The position numbers and the translations under genes are program-made. This document shows positions 26,482-36,400 of a stretch of 57,346 nt of DNA, piece after piece. Under the pieces are notes generated by a model. That model made no database searches, was not told the DNA's origin, and saw nothing but the letters and a program-made list of their open reading frames with translations. The DNA is from an uncultured Pirellulaceae bacterium. GTDB lineage: Bacteria > Planctomycetota > Planctomycetia > Pirellulales > Pirellulaceae. Where the stretch lies: contig CALFWR010000062.1 in the NCBI GenBank assembly GCA_937928555.1, positions 1 to 57,346 of the forward strand, read 5' to 3'. Positions within the stretch are counted from its first letter, which is position 1. Each line of letters begins with the position of its first letter.

Positions 26482-27429
26482 CTATCGTGCCGATACGATC
26501 AACTCAAAGGGTCGATGGTCACTCGTTTTATCCGTGTCAGGAAAATCGCCTTCTCTGACGATCACTTTGCAACTGCTATGCCATTGTGCTGCGGCGTTGG
26601 CGACAAAAGCGAAATCCAACATGCTCCCCGGGTAGTCGTCCTTTCCGTCGGGATCCTGCGGATTGTCGTACCAGTTGGTGTCGATCAGTTCGACCGGTTC
26701 TATCCACTTGAAGACATTGTCTTTCATAAACAGGCGAAAGGCCTCGTTGCCTTTTCTGGTTTCGAAAACGTAATCAAAGTTATAGTCGCCCACAGCGATG
26801 ATGGGAAAAGTCTCTTGACGAGCCCACTCGACGAGTTGTTTCGCCTGCGTCTGTCGGACTTTTGCTTTGCCTCGGGCAAGATGATTAACCACCACTAGGA
26901 TCTCACTGCCCGTTAGCTTGTCGCGAAAGTGGGCCACCAGTGGACTTCGATAACGTTGCTTGAAGTTAATTTTTTCGATCTCAAATTTGCGAACCAACTC
27001 AAGGGTGTTCCGATTGTAGATCAGCATCATGCGATCGTCGCGCCCCGATCGTCCGGTAATGGATTCGAATTGCTCACCAACGGCGTCGCGGAAAAGTTCC
27101 GAAGCACCCGGAAGAACTTCGGTGAGCGCAACAACATCGTAGTCGCCCATCTCTGCCAATTCGCGGGCAATGACCTCGGGTTCCGACCCGCCTGATTCGA
27201 CGTTCCATGACAGTAGCCGCAAGCTAAAATCCACCACCGCATCAGTTGGACTGGTCGCAACTGGTGCAGGAGTCGATTCGCTTTTCAGGGCATCGGAATC
27301 AGAGGCTGGCGTGGGATCGACGTTGGCGTTTGCCGATGCGGTGTCGTCGGGTGCTTGTTTTGCGACATCTTCGCCTTGGCAACCTCCGGCAAAAGCCACA
27401 GCGGCGACGATAAACAGAAATCTTTTCAT
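26482..27429 (-). CDS. Endonuclease/exonuclease/phosphatase-fold lipoprotein
   Basis: A 315-residue exported protein. 'MKRFLFIVAAVAFAGGC' is a lipoprotein signal (lipobox Cys17), followed by a low-complexity Asp/Ala/Ser/Pro linker to about residue 70. The catalytic domain has the family's motifs in order: 'LLSWNVE', 'VALTEV' (metal-binding Glu), 'NHLARGK', 'VGDYNFD' and 'SDHRPFEL' (catalytic Asp-His). Members cleave phosphodiester bonds in nucleic acids, sphingomyelin or inositol phosphates; the substrate here is unknown but lies outside the cytoplasm. ATG 27429 is chosen for the signal peptide; a longer frame to 27561 would overlap the terminator of the EF-G gene. Confidence 0.87.
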   Translation of the reverse strand: MKRFLFIVAAVAFAGGCQGEDVAKQAPDDTASANANVDPTPASDSDALKSESTPAPVATSPTDAVVDFSLRLLSWNVESGGSEPEVIARELAEMGDYDVVALTEVLPGASELFRDAVGEQFESITGRSGRDDRMMLIYNRNTLELVRKFEIEKINFKQRYRSPLVAHFRDKLTGSEILVVVNHLARGKAKVRQTQAKQLVEWARQETFPIIAVGDYNFDYVFETRKGNEAFRLFMKDNVFKWIEPVELIDTNWYDNPQDPDGKDDYPGSMLDFAFVANAAAQWHSSCKVIVREGDFPDTDKTSDHRPFELIVSAR

Positions 27430-27567
27430 GGGTCTCTTTGCAACAAATGGATTCATCAAATTGGACTCAATCGCTGCAAGTTTGCCAATCCCGGCACCAG
27501 TGACAACAAACGGCCGATTCAATTCAATTTGGGCACTGGGCTTGTCGGGTTTGCGAGGCAAGCAAAA

Positions 27568-27596
27568 AAAAGGCCACCGAATCCCGGTGGCCTTTT
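27568..27596 (-). terminator. Intrinsic terminator of the EF-G gene
   Basis: A perfect stem AAAAGGCCACC/GGTGGCCTTTT with a seven-base loop lies just after the minus-strand stop of the EF-G gene. The A-run on its left gives a long U-tract in the minus-strand transcript. Confidence 0.88.
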
Positions 27597-27619
27597 GATT
27601 TCAAGTTGGAAAATGTGAA

Positions 27620-29728
27620 CTACTTGTTCCGCTCTTCTTTTTCCTTGCGACGCTTTTCGATGACTTCTTCCTGCACGTTGGCGGGCGTCCGGCGGTAGCC
27701 TTTAACTTCCATCGAGAAAGTTGCCTGGCCTTGTGACATCGAGCGAAGGTCCGTCGCGTAACCAAAGGTCTCGCTGAGTGGAATTTCGCAGATGATCGTC
27801 ACGCTGCCGTCGGCTTTCATGTCCGTCGATTCAACGATTCCGCGGCGCGATGTCAGGTCACCCACGATACCGCCCTGGAACTGATCCGGCGATTCGATTT
27901 CGACCAACATGACGGGCTCAAGAAGTACCGGTTTCGTCTTTGGCATGTACTCACGGAACATGCCGCGGGCAGCGGTCTGGAACGCCATCTCCGAAGAGTC
28001 AACGTCGTGGTACGAACCGTCTTTGAGGTGGCACTTGAGACCCACAACCGGGTACTCGGCCAGCACGCCTTTGACGATCGACGTGCGAAGTCCTTTTTCG
28101 ACCGCAGGAATGAACTGCTTTGGGATGCGACCGCTGACGATCGAATCTTCGAACAGGAACCGCTCATCGCCGACTTCTTCTTCGGTGTCCTCTGGAAGGA
28201 CTTCCAGAGCACCTTTGATGTGGGCAAACTGGCCCGAACCACCGGACTGCTTTTTGTGCTTGTAGTCGAATTCGGCGGTTTGCGTCGGCGTCTCACGGTA
28301 GGAAACTTTGGGAGCGCCCACGTTGACGTCCAGTTTGTACTCACGCTTGATTCGCTCAACGTAAATATCAAGGTGAAGTTCACCCATTCCCGCGATCAGA
28401 GTCTCGCCGGTTTCCTCGTCACTGAAAACGCGGAAGGTCGGATCCTCTTTGCGGAAACGCTGGAGAGCTTTACCCATTTTTTCAGCGCTTGAACGTTCAG
28501 CTGGCTCAACCGCAACGGTGATCACCGCCTCGGGAACAAAGATGTTCTCCAGAGAGCAGGTCTTTGCTGCGTTGGCGTAAGTGTCACCCGAGGCGCTGTC
28601 GATGCCCATGACCGCCACGATGTCGCCGGCGTAAGCTTCGTCCAGTTCCTCGCGTTTGTCCGAGTGCATGCGAACGATTCGGCTGAAACGCTCTTTGCGG
28701 CCAGTACGTTGGTTAAAATAAGTTTCGCCTTTCTTGATCGTGCCCTGATAAAGTCGCATGTAAGTCAGTTGACCGAACGCGTCTTCAACAAGCTTGAACG
28801 CCATGCCGACAAGCGATTTGTCTTTATCAGGAGCAAGGGGAATCTCCTTGTCAGGATCTTCGTAGTCCATGGCCTTGATGTCGCGCTCAAGCGGAGACGG
28901 CAGGAACTTACAAACGGCATCGATCAGAGGCTGGACTCCCTTATTGCCAAGGGCGGTGCCGATGTAGACCGGTGTGATTTCCTGAGCCTGAATCGCCTGG
29001 GTGGCGACTGTGTAAATCAGCTCTTCGGGAACGTCGGCTTCGTTGAGCAGCAGTTCCATCATCTCGTCGCTGAACATCGCGAGAGCTTCGAGCATCTCGC
29101 TGCGTTTCTCTTGTGCTTTGTCAGCAAGTTCGGCTGGGATTTCAGCTTCGACGACGTTTTCACCTTTCGCGCCTTCGTGGCGATAGGCAACCATACGAAT
29201 CAGGTCGATGCAACCTTCGAAGGTCTCACCGGCACCGATTGGTAGCTGGAAAAAGACAGCGTTGGCGTTGAGCTTTTCTTTCATTTGCTCGACGACACTG
29301 AACGGGTCCGCACCGGTGCGGTCCATCTTGTTGATGAACGCAAGGCGGGGAACTTTGTAACGCCGCATCTGACGGTCAACGGTCAAGGACTGGGCCTGAA
29401 CACCGCCGACTGAACAAAGGACAAGGATCGCACCGTCGAGAACGCGGAGTGAGCGTTCTACTTCCACGGTAAAGTCAACGTGACCAGGAGTGTCGATCAG
29501 GTTGATGGTGTGATCACCCCATTTCACTTGCGTCGCAGCACTTGTGATAGTGATGCCACGCTCCTTTTCAAGTTCCATGTGGTCCATAGTCGCGCCGTCA
29601 CCGCCACCGCGGACTTCTTCGATTTTGTGAATGCGGCCTGTGTAAAACAGAATGCGTTCACTCAAAGTTGTCTTGCCGGAGTCGATGTGGGCAGAGATCC
29701 CGATGTTTCGGACTTTCTTCAGGTTCAT
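27620..29728 (-). CDS. fusA: Translation elongation factor G, mitochondrial/spd type
   Basis: A 702-residue ribosomal translocase GTPase. The G-domain motifs are 'AHIDSGKTT' (P-loop), 'RGITI' (switch I), 'DTPGHVDF' (switch II) and 'NKMDR' (guanine specificity). All five domains are present up to '[16 protein letters not shown]'. Ser in the P-loop in place of the usual Ala of 'AHIDAGKTT', together with 'TSAATQ', is characteristic of the EF-G1 type shared by mitochondria, spirochaetes and planctomycetes; this is from memory of the family. The usual neighbours rpsL, rpsG and tuf are absent. A strong terminator follows. Confidence 0.93.
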   Translation of the reverse strand: MNLKKVRNIGISAHIDSGKTTLSERILFYTGRIHKIEEVRGGGDGATMDHMELEKERGITITSAATQVKWGDHTINLIDTPGHVDFTVEVERSLRVLDGAILVLCSVGGVQAQSLTVDRQMRRYKVPRLAFINKMDRTGADPFSVVEQMKEKLNANAVFFQLPIGAGETFEGCIDLIRMVAYRHEGAKGENVVEAEIPAELADKAQEKRSEMLEALAMFSDEMMELLLNEADVPEELIYTVATQAIQAQEITPVYIGTALGNKGVQPLIDAVCKFLPSPLERDIKAMDYEDPDKEIPLAPDKDKSLVGMAFKLVEDAFGQLTYMRLYQGTIKKGETYFNQRTGRKERFSRIVRMHSDKREELDEAYAGDIVAVMGIDSASGDTYANAAKTCSLENIFVPEAVITVAVEPAERSSAEKMGKALQRFRKEDPTFRVFSDEETGETLIAGMGELHLDIYVERIKREYKLDVNVGAPKVSYRETPTQTAEFDYKHKKQSGGSGQFAHIKGALEVLPEDTEEEVGDERFLFEDSIVSGRIPKQFIPAVEKGLRTSIVKGVLAEYPVVGLKCHLKDGSYHDVDSSEMAFQTAARGMFREYMPKTKPVLLEPVMLVEIESPDQFQGGIVGDLTSRRGIVESTDMKADGSVTIICEIPLSETFGYATDLRSMSQGQATFSMEVKGYRRTPANVQEEVIEKRRKEKEERNK

Positions 29729-30132
29729 TGAAGCACCATCAACAAAAGTTGTTCTTGAAAAGTAATGAAAGGAATGCCAACAATTGGCGATTCACTGTAC
29801 GGCTATCGGCGTCGTCATCATGGACCGGTAACGCAACGAGTGCGTTGGTTGACAAAAAGCCAAGAAATGACCGCGAGTCCAATAGGCAACGTCAACCACG
29901 TCCGTGCAATTGACACCACCAACCCGTGGCCAAGGTGCTCTAAGTCGGAGCAAATCCTGATCACTATAAAGGCTGATATTATCCCGTAGCGGAATGATAG
30001 TTGAATACTGGATTCAGGGAAGTCCACTTTTGCCAGGCAAGCGGTTCCCCGGGCCAAGGTCTGGGACCTTTGGGACGCGACCCGCGACCGGGTTCCCGTT
30101 CGGAGCCCGATTTTGCGAGCCAGAACGCCGCT
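29729..30132. other. Gene-free stretch between EF-G and the biosynthetic operon
   Basis: About 400 bases with no supported gene. It should contain the EF-G promoter (minus strand) and the 3' end of the halogenase-like operon. I see no strong terminator or repeat. Confidence 0.5.
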
Positions 30133-31803
30133 TTAGTGGGCTGTTACGGGTTCTGGGGCAACCCGAATTCGCTGATGGCCGTGAAACACGCCCTCAAATG
30201 AGTCGGCAAGCACCAGCTCGTTGGCTGGTAGATCAAATGGGACTTCTTTGTTCATTCCCGATTCGATCGCAATCTCGTGGGCCAAAGTTTCAAGTTGAGC
30301 CAGGTTTGCGGCGAAGCGACGCTGGAAACTTTTCGCATCCAAATCCTCCAGCAAGCGGGCGTTCATTTCGCGGATCAACTGCATCTGCGAAATGTCGATC
30401 ACTCCGTCGGTGCGAGGCCGGTCCTTTGTCTGCTGGTGCCAGTCCCGAAACAGTTCTTGCATGAAATGATTGACTTTGCCAAGCCGTTTAAGTCGGCCAA
30501 GGTTCCGCATGTACATCGTCTGCTCGCACATTCGATCCTGCATAAAAATGAACGCAGTGATCGACCAGTAAATCAGGTAGTCCCAGAGAATTTTTACCGG
30601 CATCACCGTCGGGTTACCGAACATGCAATACTGATCCTGATAGGCGGTGCAAGTTCCGTAGTAAAAGCGTTTGAAAATTCGATCATAGGAAAAGGCCCGG
30701 ATGCGGAAGCCTTTGCCCGATAGGTCACGCGAAATCAAATCGGTCAGGAATGTGTTGCCAAACGCAATAAAGTCACTGCCCGGAGAATAGAACGGGTCGT
30801 GAAAAAAGCCAGCTTCTCCGGTGATGCCCCAGCGGTGCCGCGAGAACACCTGGTCGCATTCAACGGCGTAGCGCTTGATCGCGCGAAAGTCCTGCAGGTT
30901 CTCACGGTTGTCTTTGACCACGTCGGCCAACTGCGGTTCGAACTTTTCCAGCCACGTGGTGGCTTTATCGATCGAGTTAAAATCCGAGATCGAATGGAAC
31001 TCTTGGGCCGCAACGATCCCGATGCTTGTCGATCCGGAGGACAGGGGAATGATCCAAACCCAGTATCCTTCGCCCATGAAGTGATTGGTGCTGTACCAGC
31101 GAGCGGTCAGCCCCGAATGTGCCGATTGCCAGGAAGGGTCGTTGCTCCAGTCGTCGATTTTGATTCGATTACTGAACCGGAACCAGGCCGCGTTGCCGAT
31201 GTGTGGCGATTCTTTTTGCATGCCAAGTTTGCGTTTGAGAAACGCACGCCGCCCGGAAGCATCGATCAGCCACTTTGATTCAATCGTGTGTATTTCGCCG
31301 TTGATGTCGAAGTCCACCGCATGGGCATCGCCCCGAGCAACACGAACATCTTTGATGTTGGCTTGGTCGATAAAGTCAATGTTTCTTTCGATGCACAGGT
31401 CGCCCAGGTGGTTTTCAAATCGCCCGCGGTCGAGTTGATAGGAAGGGCAGGGGGCGTATCGCTGTCCGCCGAGTTCCAATCGTTTTTCAATTTGCGAGTT
31501 GTCGCCGGCGGGAAAGAAGAATCGCAAACCGAGCTTTGGCAACTGGTCGGCGTTGATGTGGTCCTTCAGCCCCAGCATGGTGCCGAAGTAGTGCGCGGCG
31601 ACTTCGACCGTGGATTCGCCGACTTTGTGGGCCGCTTCGGGCACAGGGTGCTTGCGTTTTTCGATCACCATGATCGAGGCCTTGGGCAACTTTTGCCGCA
31701 GTTGGATCGCGAGCGAAAGTCCGGCGAGGCCTCCGCCGAGGATGGTTACGTCTTGCATTGGGGAAAGTCCGGAACAGGTGCCTTTTGTTGTTACGGCTTG
31801 CAT
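30133..31803 (-). CDS. Flavin-dependent halogenase-like oxidoreductase (copy 1)
   Basis: A 556-residue FAD enzyme, last gene of the biosynthetic operon. The N-terminus has the dinucleotide-binding '[12 protein letters not shown]', then '[16 protein letters not shown]'. The halogenase signature WxWxIP is present as 'YWVWIIP' (Trp248). '[16 protein letters not shown]' is the second FAD-contact region. The WxWxIP motif separates flavin halogenases from monooxygenases, so chlorination or bromination of an activated ring or chain is possible; reductase or hydroxylase activity is not excluded. It is a clear paralogue of the next gene upstream. ATG 31803 lies 27 bases after that gene's stop; ATG 31758, immediately before 'QDVTILGGG', is an equally reasonable start. 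The C-terminus extends about 150 residues past the core. Confidence 0.75.
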   Translation of the reverse strand: MQAVTTKGTCSGLSPMQDVTILGGGLAGLSLAIQLRQKLPKASIMVIEKRKHPVPEAAHKVGESTVEVAAHYFGTMLGLKDHINADQLPKLGLRFFFPAGDNSQIEKRLELGGQRYAPCPSYQLDRGRFENHLGDLCIERNIDFIDQANIKDVRVARGDAHAVDFDINGEIHTIESKWLIDASGRRAFLKRKLGMQKESPHIGNAAWFRFSNRIKIDDWSNDPSWQSAHSGLTARWYSTNHFMGEGYWVWIIPLSSGSTSIGIVAAQEFHSISDFNSIDKATTWLEKFEPQLADVVKDNRENLQDFRAIKRYAVECDQVFSRHRWGITGEAGFFHDPFYSPGSDFIAFGNTFLTDLISRDLSGKGFRIRAFSYDRIFKRFYYGTCTAYQDQYCMFGNPTVMPVKILWDYLIYWSITAFIFMQDRMCEQTMYMRNLGRLKRLGKVNHFMQELFRDWHQQTKDRPRTDGVIDISQMQLIREMNARLLEDLDAKSFQRRFAANLAQLETLAHEIAIESGMNKEVPFDLPANELVLADSFEGVFHGHQRIRVAPEPVTAH

Positions 31804-31830
31804 CTTCTATTCGATGCGTTGCCGCTGCTG

Positions 31831-33453
31831 CTAAATTTCCAACATCTCAAATACATCACACAGCCGATTTTCATTCGACGCCTGGTCCGCGATGTCGCTT
31901 TCGATTTGCGGCTGCAGGCTTCGTACGCGCTGGGTGATTTCAAACATCAAATCGCGAATCAGTTCAACGTTCTCGTTGAAGCGGGTTTTCAAATCGGCGT
32001 CGGAAAGTTTCTCGACCAGTTCTTTGTTCAGCCGAGTCATGATTTCGATGTTGCTTTGGTCTACAAATGCCGCCGGTGCGCTAACGTGCGGATCGTTTTG
32101 ATACCACGACCGAAAGAAATCTTGCATCTTCAGGTTCATGTCGCGAATGTCTTCGATCCCGCGATGAAGCGTCTGAATGAAAGGGACGTCGGTGAGTTTT
32201 TCGTTGAAGTACAACAGCGCCGGAAAGCCCCAGTATACCGCGTAGTCCCAGACGAACTTCAGGGCCATAATTCGGGGATTGCCAAATAGTGGATACTGGT
32301 CGCGATACGTCAGCAGGTTGTTCTGGAACAGCGTCAGGAAAACGCTTTGCAGAGTTGGAGCCAATTGCTGGATCGAGTTGCCGTCAAGGTCTTCTTCGAT
32401 CAGCTTGCCGACCATCGTGTTGCCGATCGCAATGAAGTCGCTTCCCGGCGAATAGAATGGATCCAAAAAGGCCGCCGCTTCCCCGACCAGACCCCAGCGG
32501 TCGGCGCTGAAGACCTGCCGCGAGCCACGAGACATTTTCTTGATCGCGAGGAAGTCCTGCATCTTTTCGCGATGCGGTACGATCGCATCGGCGCACTCGG
32601 GCTCGTTTTCACGCAGCCACGCAAGCGACTTTTCGAACGAATTGAGTTCCTGCAGTTTGTGAATTCGCGGATCGGCAACTATCCCAACGCTGGTCGATCC
32701 GGTTGCAAGCGGAATGATCCAAACCCAATAACCTTCGCCCATCAGGTGGTTGGTACTAAGCCAACGCCGTTGGACTTTGCCACACAACGTCTGCCACGAT
32801 GAATCGTCACACCATTTGTCGATTTCCAGGCGATGGTCGATGCGAAACCAAACCGCGTTGATGTCGTGGCCAAGGTCTTCTTCCAGGCCAAGCTTCCGTT
32901 TGATGAACGCCGCCCGACCGCTGGCGTCAACGATCCACTTCGCATCGATGGTGCTGGATTGACCGTCGCGAACAATGCGAATTTTGTGCGTGGTGTCCCG
33001 CGTTCCGTTTTCTGATGAATCGAGCGTGACTTCTTTGACGCGAGAGCCATCGAAAATCGTTGCTCCCATGCTGATGTCTTCTTCGGCAAGAAAGTTTTCC
33101 AGCCTGCCGCGGTCCATCTGGTAGCTGGGTGCGGTAAAAAAGCTGCTGCCGCCGACTTCGGTTCCTTCAGCCAGCGATTGCCACGGATCTTTGAAGAAGA
33201 ACCGCAAGCCAAATTTGGGAAGCTGGTGATCGGTCAGATGCTTTTTCAGCTTCAGCTCTTCGCCGAAATAGTGAGCCCCAATTTCGACCGATGATTCGCC
33301 GACCTTGTGCGTCGTTTCGGAAACGGGAAACTTGCGCTTTTCGATCACCGCGATGTCGATGTCCGGTCGCTTCATCAGCAGTTGCCGGGCCAAAGTCAGG
33401 CCCGCGAGACCCCCGCCAAGGATGGCGACGTCGTATTTTCGATTGGCGATCAT
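31831..33453 (-). CDS. Flavin-dependent halogenase-like oxidoreductase (copy 2)
   Basis: A 540-residue FAD enzyme paralogous to its downstream neighbour over the whole length. It shows '[16 protein letters not shown]' at residues 10-25, 'HKVGESSVEIGAHYFG', 'QLPKFGLRFFF', the WxWxIP motif 'YWVWIIP' (Trp243) and '[16 protein letters not shown]'. The start ATG 33453 leaves a short normal N-terminus and lies 36 bases after the polyketide synthase stop. Its position directly after the synthase suggests it acts on the carrier-bound or released polyketide. Two retained copies may act at different sites or as a heterodimer; this is inference. Confidence 0.78.
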   Translation of the reverse strand: MIANRKYDVAILGGGLAGLTLARQLLMKRPDIDIAVIEKRKFPVSETTHKVGESSVEIGAHYFGEELKLKKHLTDHQLPKFGLRFFFKDPWQSLAEGTEVGGSSFFTAPSYQMDRGRLENFLAEEDISMGATIFDGSRVKEVTLDSSENGTRDTTHKIRIVRDGQSSTIDAKWIVDASGRAAFIKRKLGLEEDLGHDINAVWFRIDHRLEIDKWCDDSSWQTLCGKVQRRWLSTNHLMGEGYWVWIIPLATGSTSVGIVADPRIHKLQELNSFEKSLAWLRENEPECADAIVPHREKMQDFLAIKKMSRGSRQVFSADRWGLVGEAAAFLDPFYSPGSDFIAIGNTMVGKLIEEDLDGNSIQQLAPTLQSVFLTLFQNNLLTYRDQYPLFGNPRIMALKFVWDYAVYWGFPALLYFNEKLTDVPFIQTLHRGIEDIRDMNLKMQDFFRSWYQNDPHVSAPAAFVDQSNIEIMTRLNKELVEKLSDADLKTRFNENVELIRDLMFEITQRVRSLQPQIESDIADQASNENRLCDVFEMLEI

Positions 33454-33489
33454 GTTGTCGCTCCTGACTGGAAATTCGTCGTCCGGGTG

Positions 33490-36400
33490 TTAGTTGGGTT
33501 GGGCATATTTTGCGACCTCCGTGATCCAGTATCGCTGTTTTTCAAACACGTAGCCAGGCAAAGCAAGCTTTCTTGCGCCTTTGAACGTGGGGCCGAAATC
33601 CAAGGCGATGCCCAGCTTGTACAGTTCTGTGATCACGTCCAGATAGTGGCCCTGTTGCGTGTCGAACTGCATGGTCGTTGAGTCCTTGTTGATTTGTCCG
33701 CCAAACCGAATCCGAGCATCGGCTCCGAATTCCGTGACCAGATCAAGAACTTCGTCGCGTTTGACGTGGGCGAACACATGCTCGCGCCAATAGTTTCCGC
33801 CGGGCGACTTGTGGACGGGGATCATCTGACCGGATCGGGCACAAGCCAACGGCAAATTGGGCGGATAAAAATTGAACTGGTCCGCGAAAGCCTCAAAGGC
33901 ATCAAGCTCGTCATCCGCCGAAGTCGAATCATCCGCCGATGTCGAATCATCCGCCGATGTCCAATCATGCTTGTGGAGTATCTCGTAACTTTTCTGAACA
34001 AGCACCGCCGCGTCAAGGAAACAAAGGCAACCCGCGACGCACGCTGCGGCGTATTGCCCGCTGCCGAATCCGATCGCAAGGTCAGGCTGGATGCCCCACG
34101 ACTGAAGCAGTTTGGCCACGCCGCAGTGAAACGCGAATACATCGGTGTAGTTAAGCTCTTCGGGTTCATCCGTCCCGGCAAAGAGACTCGCTTTGGGTTT
34201 GAGCCCTTCAAATTCTGCGGCTAGCCGTTGGTCGATTTCACGGATCGCATTGCGGAAGACGGGTTCGTGGCGAAACAGCTCGCGAGCGACTCCGATTTCA
34301 AATCCGCGGTCCGAAAATTCCCAAACGAGAGTTGGGCTGGTTCCTGCGGGCTGGATTTCCTGAGCGCCGCGATCCAGTAGGACGCCGGCAAGCTCGTCCA
34401 GTGTCGCAACATGTTCGGCGATGCGGTACCGGTAGTGCCGTCGGCCGACGGCGAGCGTCGAGCAAATATCGCGAAGATTGGCGTCGGGTTTTTGCGATAG
34501 CCAACGGTGGAATTCAGTGGCAAGTTTGGCCAGCGATTCCGGTGTTTTGGCGCTCAGTGTGAACAGTTGTCGTTTGGATGGGGCAGGTGGTTGGGGCGCG
34601 CTTTCGCTGTTCGGCAAAGCGATTGGCGAATTGTTTGGCGAATCGTAGCCGCCGAGCACCACGTGGGCGTTGGTGCCGATCAAGCCGATCGCGGTCAGTC
34701 CGGCGAGGCGTTGTTCGACATCGGGCCAGTCCGTTTTTTCGGTCACCATTTTCACCGGCAGCCGCTTCCACGGAACGTGAGGGCTGGGTTGGTCAAAGTG
34801 AACTTGAGGCGGAATGGTGCCTTTGTCCAGGCAAAGAACCGTCTTGATCAGCCCCGAGACTCCACCGGCGGCTTCGAGGTGGCTGATGTTGGCTTTCACG
34901 GATCCCACCAGCAACGGTTGCTCGCGATCGCGGCCTTTGCCATAAACTCCCGCCGCGGCCATCAATTCCATCGGATCGCCGTACTCCGTTCCCGTTCCGT
35001 GGGCTTCAAGGTATTGGACCTGCGAAGGCGCAACGCCGGCGTCGCGTAGCGCTTCGGTGATCACACGCGACTGGGCTTTGCCGCTCGGTGCGGTGATGCC
35101 GCTGCTGGTGCCGCCGTGAACGACCGCTCCGCCGCGAACCACGGCCATGATTCGATCGCCATCACGCTGGGCATCGGAAAGCCGCTTGAGCACCACCACG
35201 CCGCAGCCTTCGCCGCGACCAAAGCCACTGGCGTCGGCGCTGAACGACTTGCAGCGGCCGTCTTTCGAGAGCAAGCCGGCTTTGGACATCAGCAAAGAGT
35301 TGACCGGAACGAGAATCGCGTTGACGCCGCCGGCCAAAGCCATGTTGCAACTGCCTTCCTGGAGCGAGCGGACGGCTTGCATGAGCGCCACCAGCGAGCT
35401 ACTGCTGGCAGTATCGACGGCAACGCTGGGGCCGTGAAAGCCAAACACGTAGCTGATACGACCAACGCCGGCGCTGTGCGAAAGCCCCGCACCCTGGAAG
35501 GCTTCGATGATCCCTTCGTCGTCCAAAGTCGGAATGAACGCGTAGTCCTGGCCCATAATTCCCATGAACACGCCGACGTTGCTGTCGGCAAGCGGTGCCG
35601 TGGCGATCCCCGCATTTTCCATCGCAAGGTAAGAATTCTCCAGCAGCATCCGGTGCTGCGGATCGATCCAGCAGGCTTCCTGTTGACTGATGTTGAAAAA
35701 CTCCGGGTCGAACTGATCGATATCATCCAGGAAACCGCCGTGACGGGTATACATTTTTCCAGGCGTTGGTTCTTCGCGGTAAAAGCGATCGATGTCCCAG
35801 CGATCGGCAGGGATTTCCCGCACCGAATCGACACCATCGACAAGGTTCTGCCAAAACTGTTCGACGTTGTGGGCTCCCGGGAACCGGCAGGCCATTCCAA
35901 TGATCGCGATGTCTTCGCGGTCGATTGATTTTGGCTGTTGGATTGCGACGGCTTTTGCAGATTCCGGTTTCGATTCGCCAGAATCCGATTCGTTAACCAG
36001 TTCCAAAACGTGATCGGTGATCGCGTCAATGCTGGGGTGATCGAAAAGCATCGTGGGGCCGACGTCGAACCCGTCGCCGAGCATTTGCTGAAGTTCGGTG
36101 CCGAATTCGACCGCCATCAGGGAGTCCAGACCCATTTCGATCAATGGCCGATCGGTCGCGGGCGCATCGGGCGTGGAGAGGATCCGTTGCAGTGACTCGC
36201 TGACAATTTTCAGCAGGGCAGGGCGTCTTTCGGCGGTTGCAAGTTTTTTCAATTTGGCGACCAACTGCGAATCGCCCTGCGATCTTTTTCGTTTGGCGGG
36301 CGCGAGTTTGGAAAGCATCGGATTCGCGCCGCTCATCGGCATCCGTCGCCAATCCGCATCGATCACGGTGGCTTGGGTCAGTTGCGATGCGAGCATCTTT

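Noticed and set aside
31288..32289. 333-residue plus-strand frame across the two flavoprotein genes
   Set aside because: It overlaps two well-supported genes on the other strand and has no recognisable domain.
33911..33964. Tandem repeats considered as a CRISPR array
   Set aside because: Units are adjacent without spacers and encode an in-frame protein linker.
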